From: Prinia subflava
Taxonomy: Eukaryota; Chordata; Aves; Passeriformes; Cisticolidae
Direction of reading: 5' to 3'
Assembly (NCBI RefSeq): GCF_021018805.1
Contig: NC_086256.1
Coordinates: 9,118,032 to 9,182,031, forward strand
Length of the DNA: 64,000 bases
A program made the position numbers and the translations under genes. Position 1 is the first letter of the stretch. Every line of letters begins with the position of its first letter. Below the pieces are notes generated by a model, which was given only the letters and a program-made list of their open reading frames with translations, had not been told where the DNA came from and made no database searches. Below, in pieces: positions 25,862-39,000 of this stretch.

Positions 25862-26034
25862 ACAGAATCAGTCCCCTCACTGGCGCTGCTCCAGAGCCGG
25901 CGGTGCCATCCTGCACCTCGTGCTGTGGGGCGGCCCTGCTGGAGCGGGGAGGCTGGAGCAGATGAGCCACCGTCCAGTGTGAACCGTGCTGTGACTCTGC
26001 GATTCTGTGATTCTACAGTTGTGCCATTCTGTGA
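25862..26034 (+). mobile_element. CR1 3' end, copy A of an inverted pair
   Basis: A GC-rich CR1-like tail oriented left to right, ending in several ATTCTGTGA units (25999-26034), which is the typical terminal microsatellite of CR1. Its body is about 90% matched by the reverse complement of the copy to its right. It carries a short internal duplication (GGCTGGAGC near 25951) not present in the other copy. Confidence 0.8.
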
Positions 26035-26152
26035 ATCACAGAATGAGTCAGGCTGGAGGGACCTCGGTGGCTCATCTGCTCCAGCAGGGCCGCCCCAGAG
26101 CACGGGGCACGGGATGGCACCGCCGGCTCTGGAACAGCGCCAGCGAGGGGGA
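25871..26152. repeat. inverted repeat formed by two CR1 tails
   Basis: Left arm 25871-25972 pairs with right arm about 26066-26152 at roughly 90% identity. An inner perfect 10-bp palindrome (25+1: CATTCTGTGA / TCACAGAATG) spans 26025-26045. The arms lie about 470-750 bp upstream of the MAST2 start codon. Confidence 0.88.
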
Positions 26153-26290
26153 CTCCACAATCTCTGGGCAATCTGTACAAGTCACCCGCAGAGTAAAGTT
26201 CTTCCTCATACTCAGGTAGAAGGTAGAACTTTCTGTGCGTCATGCCAGCCCTATCATTGTGATCTGGCATCAGCTCAGATGTCCAGCAGA
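26035..26290 (-). mobile_element. CR1 3' end, copy B of an inverted pair
   Basis: Oriented right to left. It starts with TCACAGAATGAGTCAGGCTG, then GGAGGGACCTCGGTGGCTCA, and further right GGGGACTCCACAATCTCTGG, GGGCAATCTGTACAA and a GTAAAGTTCTTCCTCATACT block. These are all standard CR1 3' end blocks in reverse orientation. The end near 26290 is where resemblance fades. Confidence 0.85.
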
Positions 26291-29200
26291 ATCCAGCTTC
26301 CCTGTCAATAAATTCTTAATTGTCCCTGAAAATCTTGGGTGAGTGCAGGACCTTCCCAGGGTTTTACACGTAGACAGTCACACTGGAGAAGGGCCACAGA
26401 GTTCCTCCAGCAGGGCACGGTGAGTGGAGAACCTCTGGACATCCCACATCCTTCCACAGGAGCTCCGAGCTGCAGGAGAATGTTCATCAGCCGTGCCTCT
26501 CCACTTCTTAGGGTGTGGATTAAGATGCAGTTAACCATCTTCTTAGTAGAAAATACAAACTTTCAGAGATTCATTACCTAAAGGAGTAATAACAGAATAT
26601 CATCATCCTGTGTTTCATGTCAATAATTCACTCCCTCTCGGCACTTTCGCCTCTGCAAATTATTTCTTCAGGGTTTAAATTACCAGTTTCTGCATTCCTT
26701 TTTCACAAAAGCAACTTTGAAGTTTTGGGGTTTTTTCTTTGCTATTACATAGTCAGGAATGTTGCTGCTGCTGCAGAAAAAATAATTCATTTTTCCTTTT
26801 TACCAAGCTGAAAAGGCTCATATATCTTCAACCAGGAAATCTAATTGCATAAATTTTTTATTCATTTTGTACAAGGACAACAAAAATACACTTCCCAACA
26901 ATTTATTGAGGTAGAAGAGTGGGAGCATATTTAAGTAATTATTAATGTTCAAATGCTTGCTGAAAACTATTTCAGGATGGTGGATTAGTCAGAGGTCTTT
27001 TCCCATCATAATTGTATATGATCGGGATGGACAACCATGTGGAACTTCCCAGCTGGGAATCCTGTTTTAAATGTAAATAATGCAAATCTATGGAATCTTG
27101 GCATCCTTGTTGATGTGAGTCTATTAGGATGGCACAGTGCCTCATCATAATTTGACTGGATCTTTGCCCTGTTGCAGCATAGATGCCAATTAGTTATTTG
27201 TTGGTTATGGCCTGTGGGACACCTTGCTCTGCCTCACACCTGTTCACTTCATGTGCCAGAAAGGAATTCATGCACACAGGAAGAAAAGTCACAATGAGGA
27301 TGTAACATTACCTGTCTAACATATTAAACAAATAAACATGTTAGAAACAAATCTTCAGTTGTTCGTTTTAGACAGAATTGCAAGTTATTGCCTTCTGGTC
27401 CTGTATTTTGAATTAAAAATAAATATCTTTCATTTCTTCAAATCAAAAAGCCATTTAGGAGTTAATAGCACATTTTAATTTGTGAAGAGATTGTGTTCAG
27501 TTTGCTTCTGGCTCATTTCCTTCTCAGTTTAATCCCCGTTTAGTATTTTGGACTCAAAATGTCTTTCCAATATTTTTGAAACAAAAGAACAGTGAGGTTT
27601 CATGTTAACAGAATAGGAAAAATACTCCTCATTTTACTGATTCTCCCATATTTTTTTCCATTTAAACATGTCACTGAATATGACCTGAATCTGCAGACCA
27701 GTCTGAGTGACCTGATTTTTCTTTTCCATAGGAGCTAGTTTTCTGAACTTTTTTTTCCAGCTTTAAATAAAAGTGAACGAATCATGAGAGGCTTGGCAGG
27801 GAAAAGGGGTACAGATGAATGAGGCAGAGTGTGGTGTGGTGCCACATCTATGCTCATGATGTTTGTCTCCAGAAATCTTCTGTCACATCAAAAAAAAAAA
27901 GAGTAATTAATAAAGGTTTATAAAGGGGATGATTTTTAGGTTATCTACACTGGCTGACACAGAGCAGGGCACCACAGAGTCTGTGTAGCTCATGTGCTGA
28001 TATTCAGCTAATGCAGTTTCTCTTTGCTGTTCCAGATATTTCCTTTTCCTGGATTCCACCTTGTTTTTTTCCATATAAAAAAGGTCTCAGCATGCTCTTC
28101 TGATTCAGAAGGTAGCTGGAATGATACTGTCAGGAAAAGTTCCCTTCCATTCTTCTCCAGCTGGTTTAAAGGGACTTTGGTATGGCAGAACACAGTCTAC
28201 TCAAACTCACTCCATGTTTTCTGGAATGACAAATTCCTCTGCAACATTTTTATGACTGCTTAGCACACAGCTACAGTAATAATTCCTGGAGCTGGAAGAG
28301 AGATATGCAGACTGAAGCTGTGAGGCTAAAACCTCTTTATTCCAAACAGAATAGAAAATGCTAAATAGTAGAAGTCATTCTGCTGAGCAAGAGAATTTCC
28401 TCTTCAAAATGAAATACTTAATCATTTGAATCCCTATTAAATTTGACCATTTGGCAAAATCAGTGCCACACATAGCCCAGCTGATCACCTGCTTCCACTG
28501 TTTCCAAGGCAGAACTGCCTCACTAATGCCACCAAACGAGTCTGTCACTGCGTCCTGTCATTTGTCATTCCTCTCACACTGCACACACAGCCTTCCCTCT
28601 CAGTATTTGTGCTGTGTACGAGACAGAAGAAATGGCTTTGGTTGTTCTGCGTGTGAATCTGTCACGCACCTTCTGTTAGTGACCCAGTTCTAATGGTATT
28701 CACAGACAAGTTCTGGGCTCTGCACTGGAATACTAATGCTTGGCAATTGGCAATGTGCAGTCAGGCAGGAGGAAGGCACGGGACTGCGGCATGTGGTGCT
28801 GTACCTGCCCAGAATGTCAGTAATGACAAGTAATTAACAGGCTGCATGTCATCACCCTGACTCCTGCCTGTTTCCCCAGCTCCATGGAAGTGACAGCATT
28901 CTTTCTTCAGGGGGAAAAAAAAAATTTAAAAAAAAAAAAAAAATCCCAGCATGATACAACTAGAGAACACCAGTTATAAGCAAAATAAAAAATACAGGTT
29001 ACAAAGTCCCACAGAGCCAGCAAGATGTGCTGGGCAAAGCTTTGACTGAGACTCATTACTCTTTATAGAATGAAATATCCTTTTGTTCAATAAAAGATCC
29101 CTATCCCAGCCCTGCCAGGCTGGTAATGCATGCTGCCTGCACAGCACAGGACTGCAGCCACAGAGTACAGCTCCCCATCAGAGCCCCCAAGCTCCAGGAA

Positions 29201-32200
29201 AATGGTAAGAAACAAAGGATTTTCCAAAAGAACACCGAAGAATTAGTAAGTCTGGGACTGTGACACAATCTAGGCAAAATTTTTCATGATCTGGATCTAG
29301 CAAGGTCTGCTGTTCAAGAATAACAGAATATTCTGAGTTGGAAGGGACTCACAAGGATCATCAAGTCCAACTCTTCAGTGAATGGCCCACATGGGGGTTT
29401 AACCCACAACCTTGGTGTTATCAGCACCATGCTCTGACCAGCTGAACTCATCTCAGGACCAAGAAGGTCCATTTTAAGCATTTGTGTAATTAATAAAAAT
29501 ACTCATAGTTACATAAGGACTTTTTACAGGAAGGTTGTAAACAGTCATGCTTCAAGGAACAAACTAAACATTGAATTAAGGAGGATTAGGAAGAACTTTC
29601 TCACTAGCAGGTTTTTCCATTAAAGTATACTATATCATATATTATTCCAGTGCATCTTCACTGGAAACTACCACTATTAGTCTGTTTGAGGGGCAGACTA
29701 ATGAAGCAAACCAAAAAACATTTGGATGGCAAATAGATCTAGATATAACAAAATTCCAGTCATAATTGTATATTATTTTCTTTCCAGTAGTTATTTTCCT
29801 TCTTCGTTTACCAGGAAGGACATGCATCCTTGTTTGCAGTGATGCAGTATGTCAAAGTGACAGCTTTGCACTGCTCTAACCTTGTTCTAGGTATCATATT
29901 TACATCTGATAAGGAAGTAGAAGATAAAAAAATGAAAATTTTTAGTAGAAGTTAAAAATTATGGCTGTGAAGTATCAGAACTTAATGCAACAGCTAAGTT
30001 AACAGCACTTAGCTACAAAAACTCATCAAACACATTAGAGCTGTGGAAGAGGAAGAGAGCAGTGAACATGTTGCTCTTTGTCAGCTTGGGCTTGAGGGCT
30101 GCTACCCCTGTGTGTGAACAGAGGACAACCTACATACGCACAAAATTATGTATATTTGTGGGTATGTCTGACAGACCCAAAAAAAAAAAGCACATTAGGA
30201 AGCGGGAGAGATTGGCCAGCAGGAATTGATTCAGATCCTGTTGTCACCCTCTCTTTGGCCCTGAAACAAAGATGAGATTTAAAAAGGGCCAAGGGGAGAA
30301 TTACACGTGATTCTACTGTTACTTATGGAAATGACTCCCAAATAGAAGATGACAAATACAAAACAGCAGCCGTGGAAGTCCAGCAGGTGTGCTGTGAAGG
30401 CTGGTACTGGGATACTTCAAGAGACTTAAGGTGTCTGTGTTGAAAGAGAACAGTCAAAGAGGGCCTACATAACTGAGACAGGATTTGGGAACAAAAACAA
30501 GTCTTGGTTTAAGCAACAGAGAGCAGAGCCATTTGAGGGGTGCAAAGAGAAAGAGATGACAATGTAAACAAAGGTAATGGGGAAAAAACCCACGTGCTTC
30601 ATGAAGGTTGTGGTCAATTTTCTAACCACAGAATCATCACAGGACAATGAGTCAAGCTATCTAGGACTAATCTGGCACGTATGGGAGTCATTCACCAGAG
30701 ACAACGCAGTCTTCAGCCGTGTCCTCCTTAACATTCATCCCTGCAGTGATACCAACAGGAAAAGCTCCGCAGTGACTCATCTGGTGGTTTCCAGTCCCTG
30801 CCTTCTAATATGTTGGCCAGTACGACCTCACTGTTACCTTGTGCTTGCATTATTTGTTTTCTTTATAGACCTGTCAGCTCTCCATTTTGATTACAAGGTG
30901 TTCAACATAACAATTAACAAAAAAACCAAGACAGAATGTCAACACAGTGGAGCACAGAAGCTGGCAGTTCTGACTGAAAGTACTGCCAGTCCTGCCCTCA
31001 CCTGTGTCTCTCTCAGTGTGATACCACCCTTTTCAGCAACAAAACTCTTCTTCAGCTGTGCTATAAACTGCAACTGATTCACACAGAAATACTGGAGGCA
31101 AGGGGAGCACTAGATTTCTTTTTGCTGTATCACTTTCCCATCTGATTGAGTGCACAATCCCATGTGAGTTGTGCCAGGAGAGTGGAGGGAAAGGGGCAGG
31201 ACAGGATCAAGGCACAGAGGGGACTGGGGGATGTGGCCATCCAGAATCCAGTAATGGCACCAAGTACTTTAAAACATTACATACCAAATGTTAGGCAGGG
31301 ACATCTAGGCATTATCTCTATTCAAATAATGAATACCCATAATACAAGTGTAAATTAAAAAAATATATATTGCTATTCCCCTAAGAGGAAACACATCATT
31401 CATAAGTGACTGTAGAAAATTCAATCAAATATGGTCTAAATTCAAAACATAATTGCAGCTGGTTATTTCTGGAGTATAGGTCAAACTGGACACATTTTTG
31501 TTGTCACTCGTACAAGTCCCCTTCACACCAGTCAGGAGCTACCCAAACCCTTCTTTGTAGAAAAACTAACAGTAGTTGTTAGTGGTTCAAGGAACCCCAC
31601 AGTAACAGACTAGCAGAATGTGAAAGGCAAATGAAAGACTAGGGCAAAGGAAGAGTATTCTGTTATGCTTTCAAGAGGTGCTTTCAACTCAGTAATAAGC
31701 TGAAATAAGGAGGTTTTTGTCCCCTTTAATTTTGAAAAGCCTAACGTGGGGCTTAAAATGACATTTTTACAATTCTAATTTTGTTGTTTTGGGTTGTGAT
31801 TTCTTTTTAAACTACCATTCATTAAAATATCTGCTTTTTTACCCACCACTGACTCACTCTCTTCATTATATAAAATTGCTGGTGTTTTTGTCATTCCTGT
31901 GCCCTGTTGGAAAACTAGCTCAGCAACATTTGTATATTCAAATAAAACAAATAAGCCTTACTTTGTTCTGTGATGTATTCCTTACAGCAAGAAAAAAAAA
32001 TGGGAGAAATCCTATCAGTCAACTGAAACAAATCACACCTCAGGTTCAGTAGCATTAAGATTTGACCTCAGCTGTTTTTTTCCAGAGTCAAAAGTGCCAG
32101 ACTGAGTCCATCTGGAGTGTCTCCCTTGGCATTCAGCTTGACTTGTGACATGATACATTCAACCAGGACCTGTGAAGACAAACTCTCAGTTCAAAAGTCT

Positions 32201-34900
32201 AACGTAATGAAAGTCCAGTTTATACACTTCACTGATCATCAAAGAACATGTTCTTGTCACAACTTTAAATGCAGTTCTGCATTTAAAGGAGCATCACTAA
32301 ATTAGATAACAACCTGTCCTCGTAATTACATTTTTTGTTACAGTTAACAAGAAAAACACTTCCAACCTCTGAGCATGCAGACTCACGCTGAGACATGAGG
32401 AACAAACAGATTAATTTCATTAGCAGACATTGCCATGTCTAATAAAGCTGTAACAGGCCAAATGCTCTAATTTACACTCCTGAAACTCAGTCTCCCTCCA
32501 GTCACACTCTTATTACGCTTTCAGGGTGCCAAGAAGGGAAATGGATCTGGCAATTGCCACTGGTTGGAAGCACAAACAATTTTTCCCTTAACCGCATTGG
32601 CTTTGCAGAGTTACCAAGAATATAAAAGCACAAAAGCTTGCTGCAGTCATTAAAGAAATGTGACTCACAAAGCAGGAATCACTCTGTTGAGTTACGAGAT
32701 ATCGGTTCACATCGTTACCAAACTGATTGCCAGAAGCTGGGAAATTAGAAATTATTTTTTAAAAACATTTTTTCCCTAGTTTTCTGCCAATGGCTTGTGC
32801 CAGAAGGAAATTGCTCAGGTAGATGATTCTTGAGACCTAGTGTAGCAATGTTTGTGGGTTTGGAAGAGAGGCATGGATTTGCTAACACCATTGGCCACTA
32901 TCAGATCATCAGATGATAATAATTTATTTTTGTGGTGCCTGAATTGTTGTCTATGGCAATACCTCAACTTCATCCATGCTTTCACTCTAGCTTCTGAAGA
33001 GATGAATAGAAGTTACAGGGTACTGATATTAAAGTTAAAATGAAGTGGCAGTAGGAGTCTTAAAAGTACAAGAATATCACCAAGTGCTTGAAAATAATTT
33101 GAATTTTAACAAGTGATGGTAAATGACCCCTTCAAGTATGGGAAGAGGTAAGAAAATTCCTTTAACATATTTCCCAGTATAAGAATCAGACAAAACAATT
33201 GGCAGAGAATACTTTTAGAAAAGAATAATCAAGATTCACTTCTCAGGAGATGATGTATAGCCAAGATCACTAAAAACTCCTTAGCCTGAGCCTGCTTACA
33301 TGTACTGCTAACCGAAGCCAGGTCTGGGAAATCACAAACATATGACAATTTTCCTTCCTGCTGCTAGAAACTCTGCCTAATCTCCCAGCAAGCAGTCCCA
33401 TTTGGCTCATACTCAAAGCCTGAAAGCAATCCCAGTTTCCTATAGCTTAATATAATTTGTATGCCAATTCAGTGAGCAGAGGCATTACAAGAACCTCCTG
33501 GCATGCTGACACCTCACCAGTGTCCATGTATTTCATACAAACCGAGCAGGAAGGAGCAGAGCATTTCTGTGCTTTTCACCAGGCTGGCCAGCCTGCCCAC
33601 TCCTCACAGGGTTGAAAGTCAATGTTCATATTATACCTTGGTTTTTATTTTGTATGACTACACAGATCTGAGTGCCGAGCAGCACGCACGAATCCTTTAC
33701 TTTACAAAGTAGCAAGGAGCCCAATGAATTTCAGCCAACACTAGATCAAGCCACATGAGGTGAAAGCATGGGTAATAAGCCATTAGATTTACTTCATTCT
33801 CTCCTATAGTTACTTTACGCCTTTTTAAACTTGCTGTAATTAAATTCATTCTCTAAATTTGACTTAATTAAATTCACTCTGGAACATGAAAATTGCTCCG
33901 TTTCCACTGATCTGGAAAAGGCTCTTTTTAGGCCAGCAAGACTTTCACCTTGAGGCATTTGCTAGAGCTAGACTAGGAAACAGTGCTTACAGCTTACAGA
34001 GATTGTTTTATTATCATGGTCGTGCCTTTGCACACAGAGAATGATACCACACTTCTACGAATGTTTGTACTTTCAAAATAAAAAGCTAGTAGATAATGGC
34101 CTCAGAGTATTATCTGACAAATCAGTGTTCTATTTAAAACACAAAACCAACAGATGCTGCCTTCCAGATGTATAGAAATAATTGCAAGGTACTGAGGGGT
34201 GCTACTCTTTACAGTACAGCGAGAAAATCTGTGAAAATGAGTGCAAAAATTTATCATCACAACATCTACCTTAATCAATGGTTGATGTTTAGATGCAAAT
34301 GCACTTTGCAGAAAGCAGGTCTCCCAATGAAATCCCATCAGGAGCCACTGTCAGTGGTACAATCAATCATTTCTTGCTGTGCTGGTGAGACTGGTTGTAA
34401 GGTACACAGGAGACAGGTAGAGCAACCAGGGTGAACAGCAGCAGGTTTTGAAGTATCTTGTGAAGAAAGAAAAAAGGAATGGGAATTGGGAGACATAGAC
34501 TAACTTCCAGGGAATGTAGTAAAATTACTGTGTGACAAGGCAAGCCATTAGTCAGAATTAAGCCAGTCAGGCTGAAATAAGAAGCATTTAATGTCTTGAA
34601 TTCACTGAAGCCTGAATCTGTGGTAAGAGCTCCATGAAACTGTTATAAAAATTAATTTAATAATACAAGAAATCATGAAAAAATCAGGCAGGAGGGGTTA
34701 ATGGCATTTGAAATATAGGAGAGCTATTGTTTTTCTAATTCTAACCCATGTTTGTACTTACCTCTTTATCATGTCAATGTTTGCAAGCAATACAAGGGCA
34801 TTATGTGCTGGTCATTGCATCTGCTTTTGAGATAAATCTGTGTTAGCATTCCAAAGGGTCAAGGAACTCTTCCAGGGCAAACAAATTCTGGAGCACTGGG
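26291..34900. other. MAST2 to RBP intergenic region
   Basis: About 8.6 kb of AT-rich sequence between two divergent genes. Apart from the SINE at 29.3-29.45 kb and short A-runs (27890, 28915-28943, 30179) I see no gene. The longest open frame (30577-31077, 166 codons) has no start context, splice signals or family resemblance that would make it credible. Confidence 0.7.
29323..29453 (-). mobile_element. tRNA-Ile-derived SINE with CR1 tail (TguSINE1-type)
   Basis: Read on the minus strand from 29453, the head has a tRNA shape: AGCTGGTCAGAGCATGGTGC (A-box region), an anticodon arm CTGATAACA carrying Ile anticodon GAT, and a T-arm GGTTGTGGGTTAAACC (decayed B box). A CR1-like tail follows from about 29382, GAGTTGGACTTGATGATCCT, then TTGTGAGTCCCTTCCAACTC. 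This combination is the structure of TguSINE1, a SINE described from passerines. The T-loop GGTTCGA has mutated to GGTTAAA, so this copy is old. Target-site duplications are not obvious. Confidence 0.85.
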
Positions 34901-34913
34901 GCCAGATGGGGTG

Positions 34914-34922
34914 TATATAAAG
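34914..34922 (+). promoter_or_regulatory. RBP: TATA box of the riboflavin-binding protein gene
   Basis: TATATAAAG lies about 30 bp upstream of the inferred first exon. GGTCA half-sites at 34810-34814 and 34857-34861 could serve nuclear receptors. Oestrogen induction in liver and oviduct is known for the chicken gene, but no full palindromic oestrogen response element is visible here. Confidence 0.7.
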
Positions 34923-34944
34923 TGGAAAATGGGAAAAGCAATTT

Positions 34945-34995
34945 ACTGTGTTCCTGTTCCAGGGAGAAGTATCACCCAGAAGGAAAGCAAAAGAG
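34945..34995 (+). other. RBP: RBP non-coding exon 1 (5' UTR)
   Basis: Inferred from TATA spacing at the left and a good donor at the right (AAGAG|GTGAGA). It has no ATG in frame with the coding exons. The left end is an estimate. Confidence 0.6.
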
Positions 34996-35846
34996 GTGAG
35001 AAATTACTGAGAAATTGAAGAGATAGTTCTCTTCTTCTGTATAAGTTGTTCTTTATATCTGAAAAGTCTAGGTACATAGAAGAACTGCAATACTTATTAA
35101 GGCAAAAATATTCCAATAAGTTAACAGGAATATTTAACTAGAGAATGAAGGGTTGAATTACTAACATGTACAAAGAATAATGCATTGATTTATGTAACAA
35201 GGTCTAGATTTATCTTTATAGGTGACTAATACATAGCCTGTGTTGAGAGAAATTTTAGTCATAAAGACAAAACATTTTTATCTTGGATTTTTGACCAAAC
35301 TCTACAAAAGAGGCAGAAAATTAAGATCAGATTCTTAAATATAAACTAGCATTGGTTCAACAAAGGCAAGGATTCAATGTAATTTGTCAAGGTCAGGTGG
35401 TGAACACTACTATCTCGCTGCTGTATTTAATGTGTGATTTCCAAGTGTGCAAAAAACTCTTCAGGTTTTAGAACTAATCAATATTATCTTCAAATCTAGT
35501 GAAACATACAAATGTCTGTTGGAAGGATTTAAAAAATTCAGGTCAGTGGAAGAAATTTAAAATAATTTTCTTAAATACTGAAAATTATAACATGTTTTCA
35601 TACCTAGCCTGAATTATTGCTGACTTTTCTCACTTGCCACCAAACCTCAGAAATATGTAACAGAAGGGTAAGTGTTCAGTTATAAACAAAGAGGAGGGGA
35701 GAATGTGTCTTAGTATTTCTGTGTGCATCTCTGCTGAGCATATTTTATTTGATTATATATGTAGTATTTTAAATGCAGTCCTTCCTTCTAATATTATGGG
35801 TTCTCCTAGAAATAAAGGATGTCAACAAAGATTTCTCTCCATACAG

Positions 35847-36004
35847 GAAAAAGAGCTGAAGAGCAATGCTGAAGTTTGCTATCACCCTCCTTGCTGTCCT
35901 AACATCATCCACCTGCCAAAAGTATGGATGTCTAGAGGGGGACACCCAAAAACTGAAGCCAAGTCCTGAGCCAAGTATGCAAGAGTGCACTCTCTACTCT
36001 AAAT
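35847..36004 (+). CDS. RBP: RBP exon 2 (start codon at 35866)
   Basis: Acceptor CTCCATACAG| precedes 35847, then 19 nt of 5' UTR, then ATG with G at -3. It encodes the signal peptide and GCLEGDTQKLKPSPEPSMQ, ending ECTLYSK plus one base at donor AAAT|GTAAGA. Confidence 0.95.
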
Positions 36005-39000
36005 GTAAGAGTGGTTTAATTTTTTCCAAATGTGGTCAAGCAATACAGCATTGGACACACTAATTGTTTTGGCAGTTCCCCTAATTTCTTAAAAATATCT
36101 AAGATGCAGTATAGATTGTGTTTGAAAAACTTCCTTCACTGGCATTTTGCTGAAGCAAACCAAGAGTAAGATTCTGGATCTTAACAAAGTCAGCTGTAAA
36201 ACTCTCATCAACTTCATTTATTTTCTTTTCAAAATTCTGATGCAGTTTGCCTGTCTTGTAGTTCCATCTGCTTAAAAATATGTACAGCAAACATTATTTT
36301 GGTGTATTGTAATTAACTATAAAAATTAATTGTAGCAGGCACCAAATGGGAAAATTTGAAATCAAAATTCTATTGTAAGCAAAGTACAGTACTTATTGCA
36401 ACTCTTCAACTCTTTTTTTTTATGTTTGGTAGTTTTCAAAGTTAGTAACCCTCGGGATATGGCATCTGGCAGGACATTGGTAAAATTCTTGTGACTCTCT
36501 GGGCACAACTTGAAAAAGCACTGTTCATGCCAGTCCACCTCACCTAGCATTTACACTGTCACTTTCCCTCCCGAAATTGTTAGAGCTTGAGTACATCTTC
36601 TAGTACTACTAAGAGACTTTATCATATTATGGTTCAAACCAGATTCTTCTCACGTTTTGTGCTTCCAAAGACAGTGTTAAAAAGGAACATTTATTGCAAG
36701 ATTTTTGTTTTATTCCAACAGCTTCCTGTTGCTATGCAGACTTCACAGAGCAATTGGCTCATTCCCCAGTAATTAAAGTAAGCAACAGCTACTGGAACAG
36801 ATGTGGGCAGCTCAGTAAATCGTAAGTCAGCTTTGATGTTTTCTGTCCTGCTTCCACAGATCTGAGCTGGAGCAACCACCAGCTCCTGATGGACATTAGT
36901 TACCCCAGAGATTGTCACCCAGCCTCGTTCCCATCACCTTTTCTCTATACCTGACCAACCTCTGACTCTTCTCCTCTCACACAAACCCACAAATCCCTAA
37001 GTCTACACTATTTCTGCCATTTTTTCAAGACAGGCTTATGTTTTTTCAAACCTGCTTTCAGTGTAAAATCAGATCTAGCAATGCAAACCAGTCATAAAGC
37101 CAGTAGGTGACAACCACCCTGCACCTCTGTAGCTCTCCAACCATCACCCACCAGTGAGAGTGATCTGCAATGAATAGAGACCAAGCTTCTTCCTTTGTTT
37201 AGAAAGCACATCAACTAGATTATTAAATCTCACCAAAAAAAGCAGCACAGAAGTCTAGAAATTAAACGGCTGAAAATTTAGAATAAAAATTCTTGTAGTC
37301 ATGTGGGGTTTGTAACTATGAAAAATGCCTCCTTAATTAAGATTTTTAGTACCCCGTTAGATGTTAAAGCCGTGAAACATGGCAAGTTATAGAAATAAAG
37401 GGATGAAAGTACAAAACAATTAAGCAAAAACAGATGTGAAAAAGTAACAGCTCTTGCCTGCCACTCCCAGGAGAGCAGCACAGTATGCGATTTTAAGTAA
37501 CTTCAGCTGGGCTGTGGGAAAATCTAAAGATTAGTGAAACCATGAGGCTACAGCACAGACAAAGTTTTATACTATAGTTTTAAACTACATTTTATTATTG
37601 CCTGGAATCATTGTTGCCAGGAAAACTCAAGGCCTCAAAAGTTTACGGAAAGCTTACACAAATAGGGCTGAAATATGCATGGAAACATTTGTGCTGTAGC
37701 TGGCTGTGGTAATTGCACAGTCAGAATCTGTACACAATGCCAGAGGAATGAGTTTCAAACTTAGGCATTAACAGAGCCAAAGTATGCTTTTCTGTGTTTT
37801 TCTCCTAATCTGTAGTATTGCATCCACATCAAAGCAGGCCTAGAAAACTGAGGCTGTAGCCTTGATGCTCAGAAACCGGCTCATTTGTGGCTTTTCTCAT
37901 CCACCCCAGCTGTGAAGATTTCACAAAGAAAATCGAGTGCTTTTACCGGTGTTCTCCATATGCTGCTCGCTGGATCCATCCCAATGACACTGCTGCTATT
38001 CAGGCTGTTCCATTGTGTCAAAGCTTTTGTGATGACTGGTAGGTTCAGCTTTTTAATCAAAGTATTTTTATTTCGTTTTAATATGTCTGTGATTCAGTGG
38101 TGTTGCACCACATTTTCTCTTGTTCTGCTTCTGAATTTCTTGTGTGCCATCTCTGCTTTTTCTTCTGCTAAGCTACTGCCCCCAAAGTAATAATGACACA
38201 GGCTGTGAATGCAGGATGGGGACACCAAGATGAGTTTAGTGACTTGGGGACAGCACTGCCCTGCTCTGGGGGAGGATGCAATGCAGTGGCATCGTGACAG
38301 AGGAGCTCCTGCCACGCTGAAGCCACTGGCAGCAGCAAGAGCCTGCCCACCCTTTGAAAAGTCCATGTCTGTGAAGCAACATTTATGCAATTAGCATTTT
38401 CAATCTGAATACTTGATCATTATATGATACATTTGTTTTGTATGTATAAAACACACTACAAAATCGGGAAAGACATCAACTCATGTGGGATTTCAGCTAA
38501 TTATTGTAACAAATTAGCTTCATTCCTTAATTTTTCACCCTTGACCTTATCCCTTCAATCATCATACTCTCTAAAATCTCTTCTGAAAGCCTGATTATCA
38601 GAGGCAAATGCAGCCAACTAATGCTAAAATTATTAATAGCAATGAGCAGCATAATAGCACTGAATTTTGTTTCCCCAAACACAACATCAGAGAATCACTT
38701 TTTTTTTTTTGAGTGCAAGGCACATGGTGGGACAACCCAGCACCCACCTGCCCTTAGTCTTGGGGCAGGAGAATTATATCCACGTAGGGTACTGAGATTT
38801 TTCCACTGGTACTTATCCAGCATATATCTCTCCCTCCCTCGCTCTCTCTCGCCTGTTTTGACATGTTGGATCTTAAAAACATCACCATGGGACACATAAA
38901 CTCAGTCAGCACCTTATGAATGTTGTGCCCAGTCACTGGAGGGACTTGTCTGGATGTGTGTGTGAAGCACAAACACCCAGGCTCTGTTCACAGTATAGGA

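Noticed and set aside
24635..26311. 558-codon plus-strand open frame across the MAST2 CpG island
   Set aside because: Very low-complexity Ala/Arg/Pro/Gly translation caused by GC-rich sequence lacking stops. It lies opposite MAST2 exon 1 and runs into CR1 sequence.
30577..31077. 166-codon plus-strand open frame in the MAST2-RBP gap
   Set aside because: AT-rich composition, no family resemblance, no promoter or splice context. A frame this long can occur by chance in 64 kb.
33837..33880. Two TAATTAAATTC words 28 bp apart as a homeodomain enhancer
   Set aside because: AT-rich words recur by chance here, and no wider conserved structure is visible.
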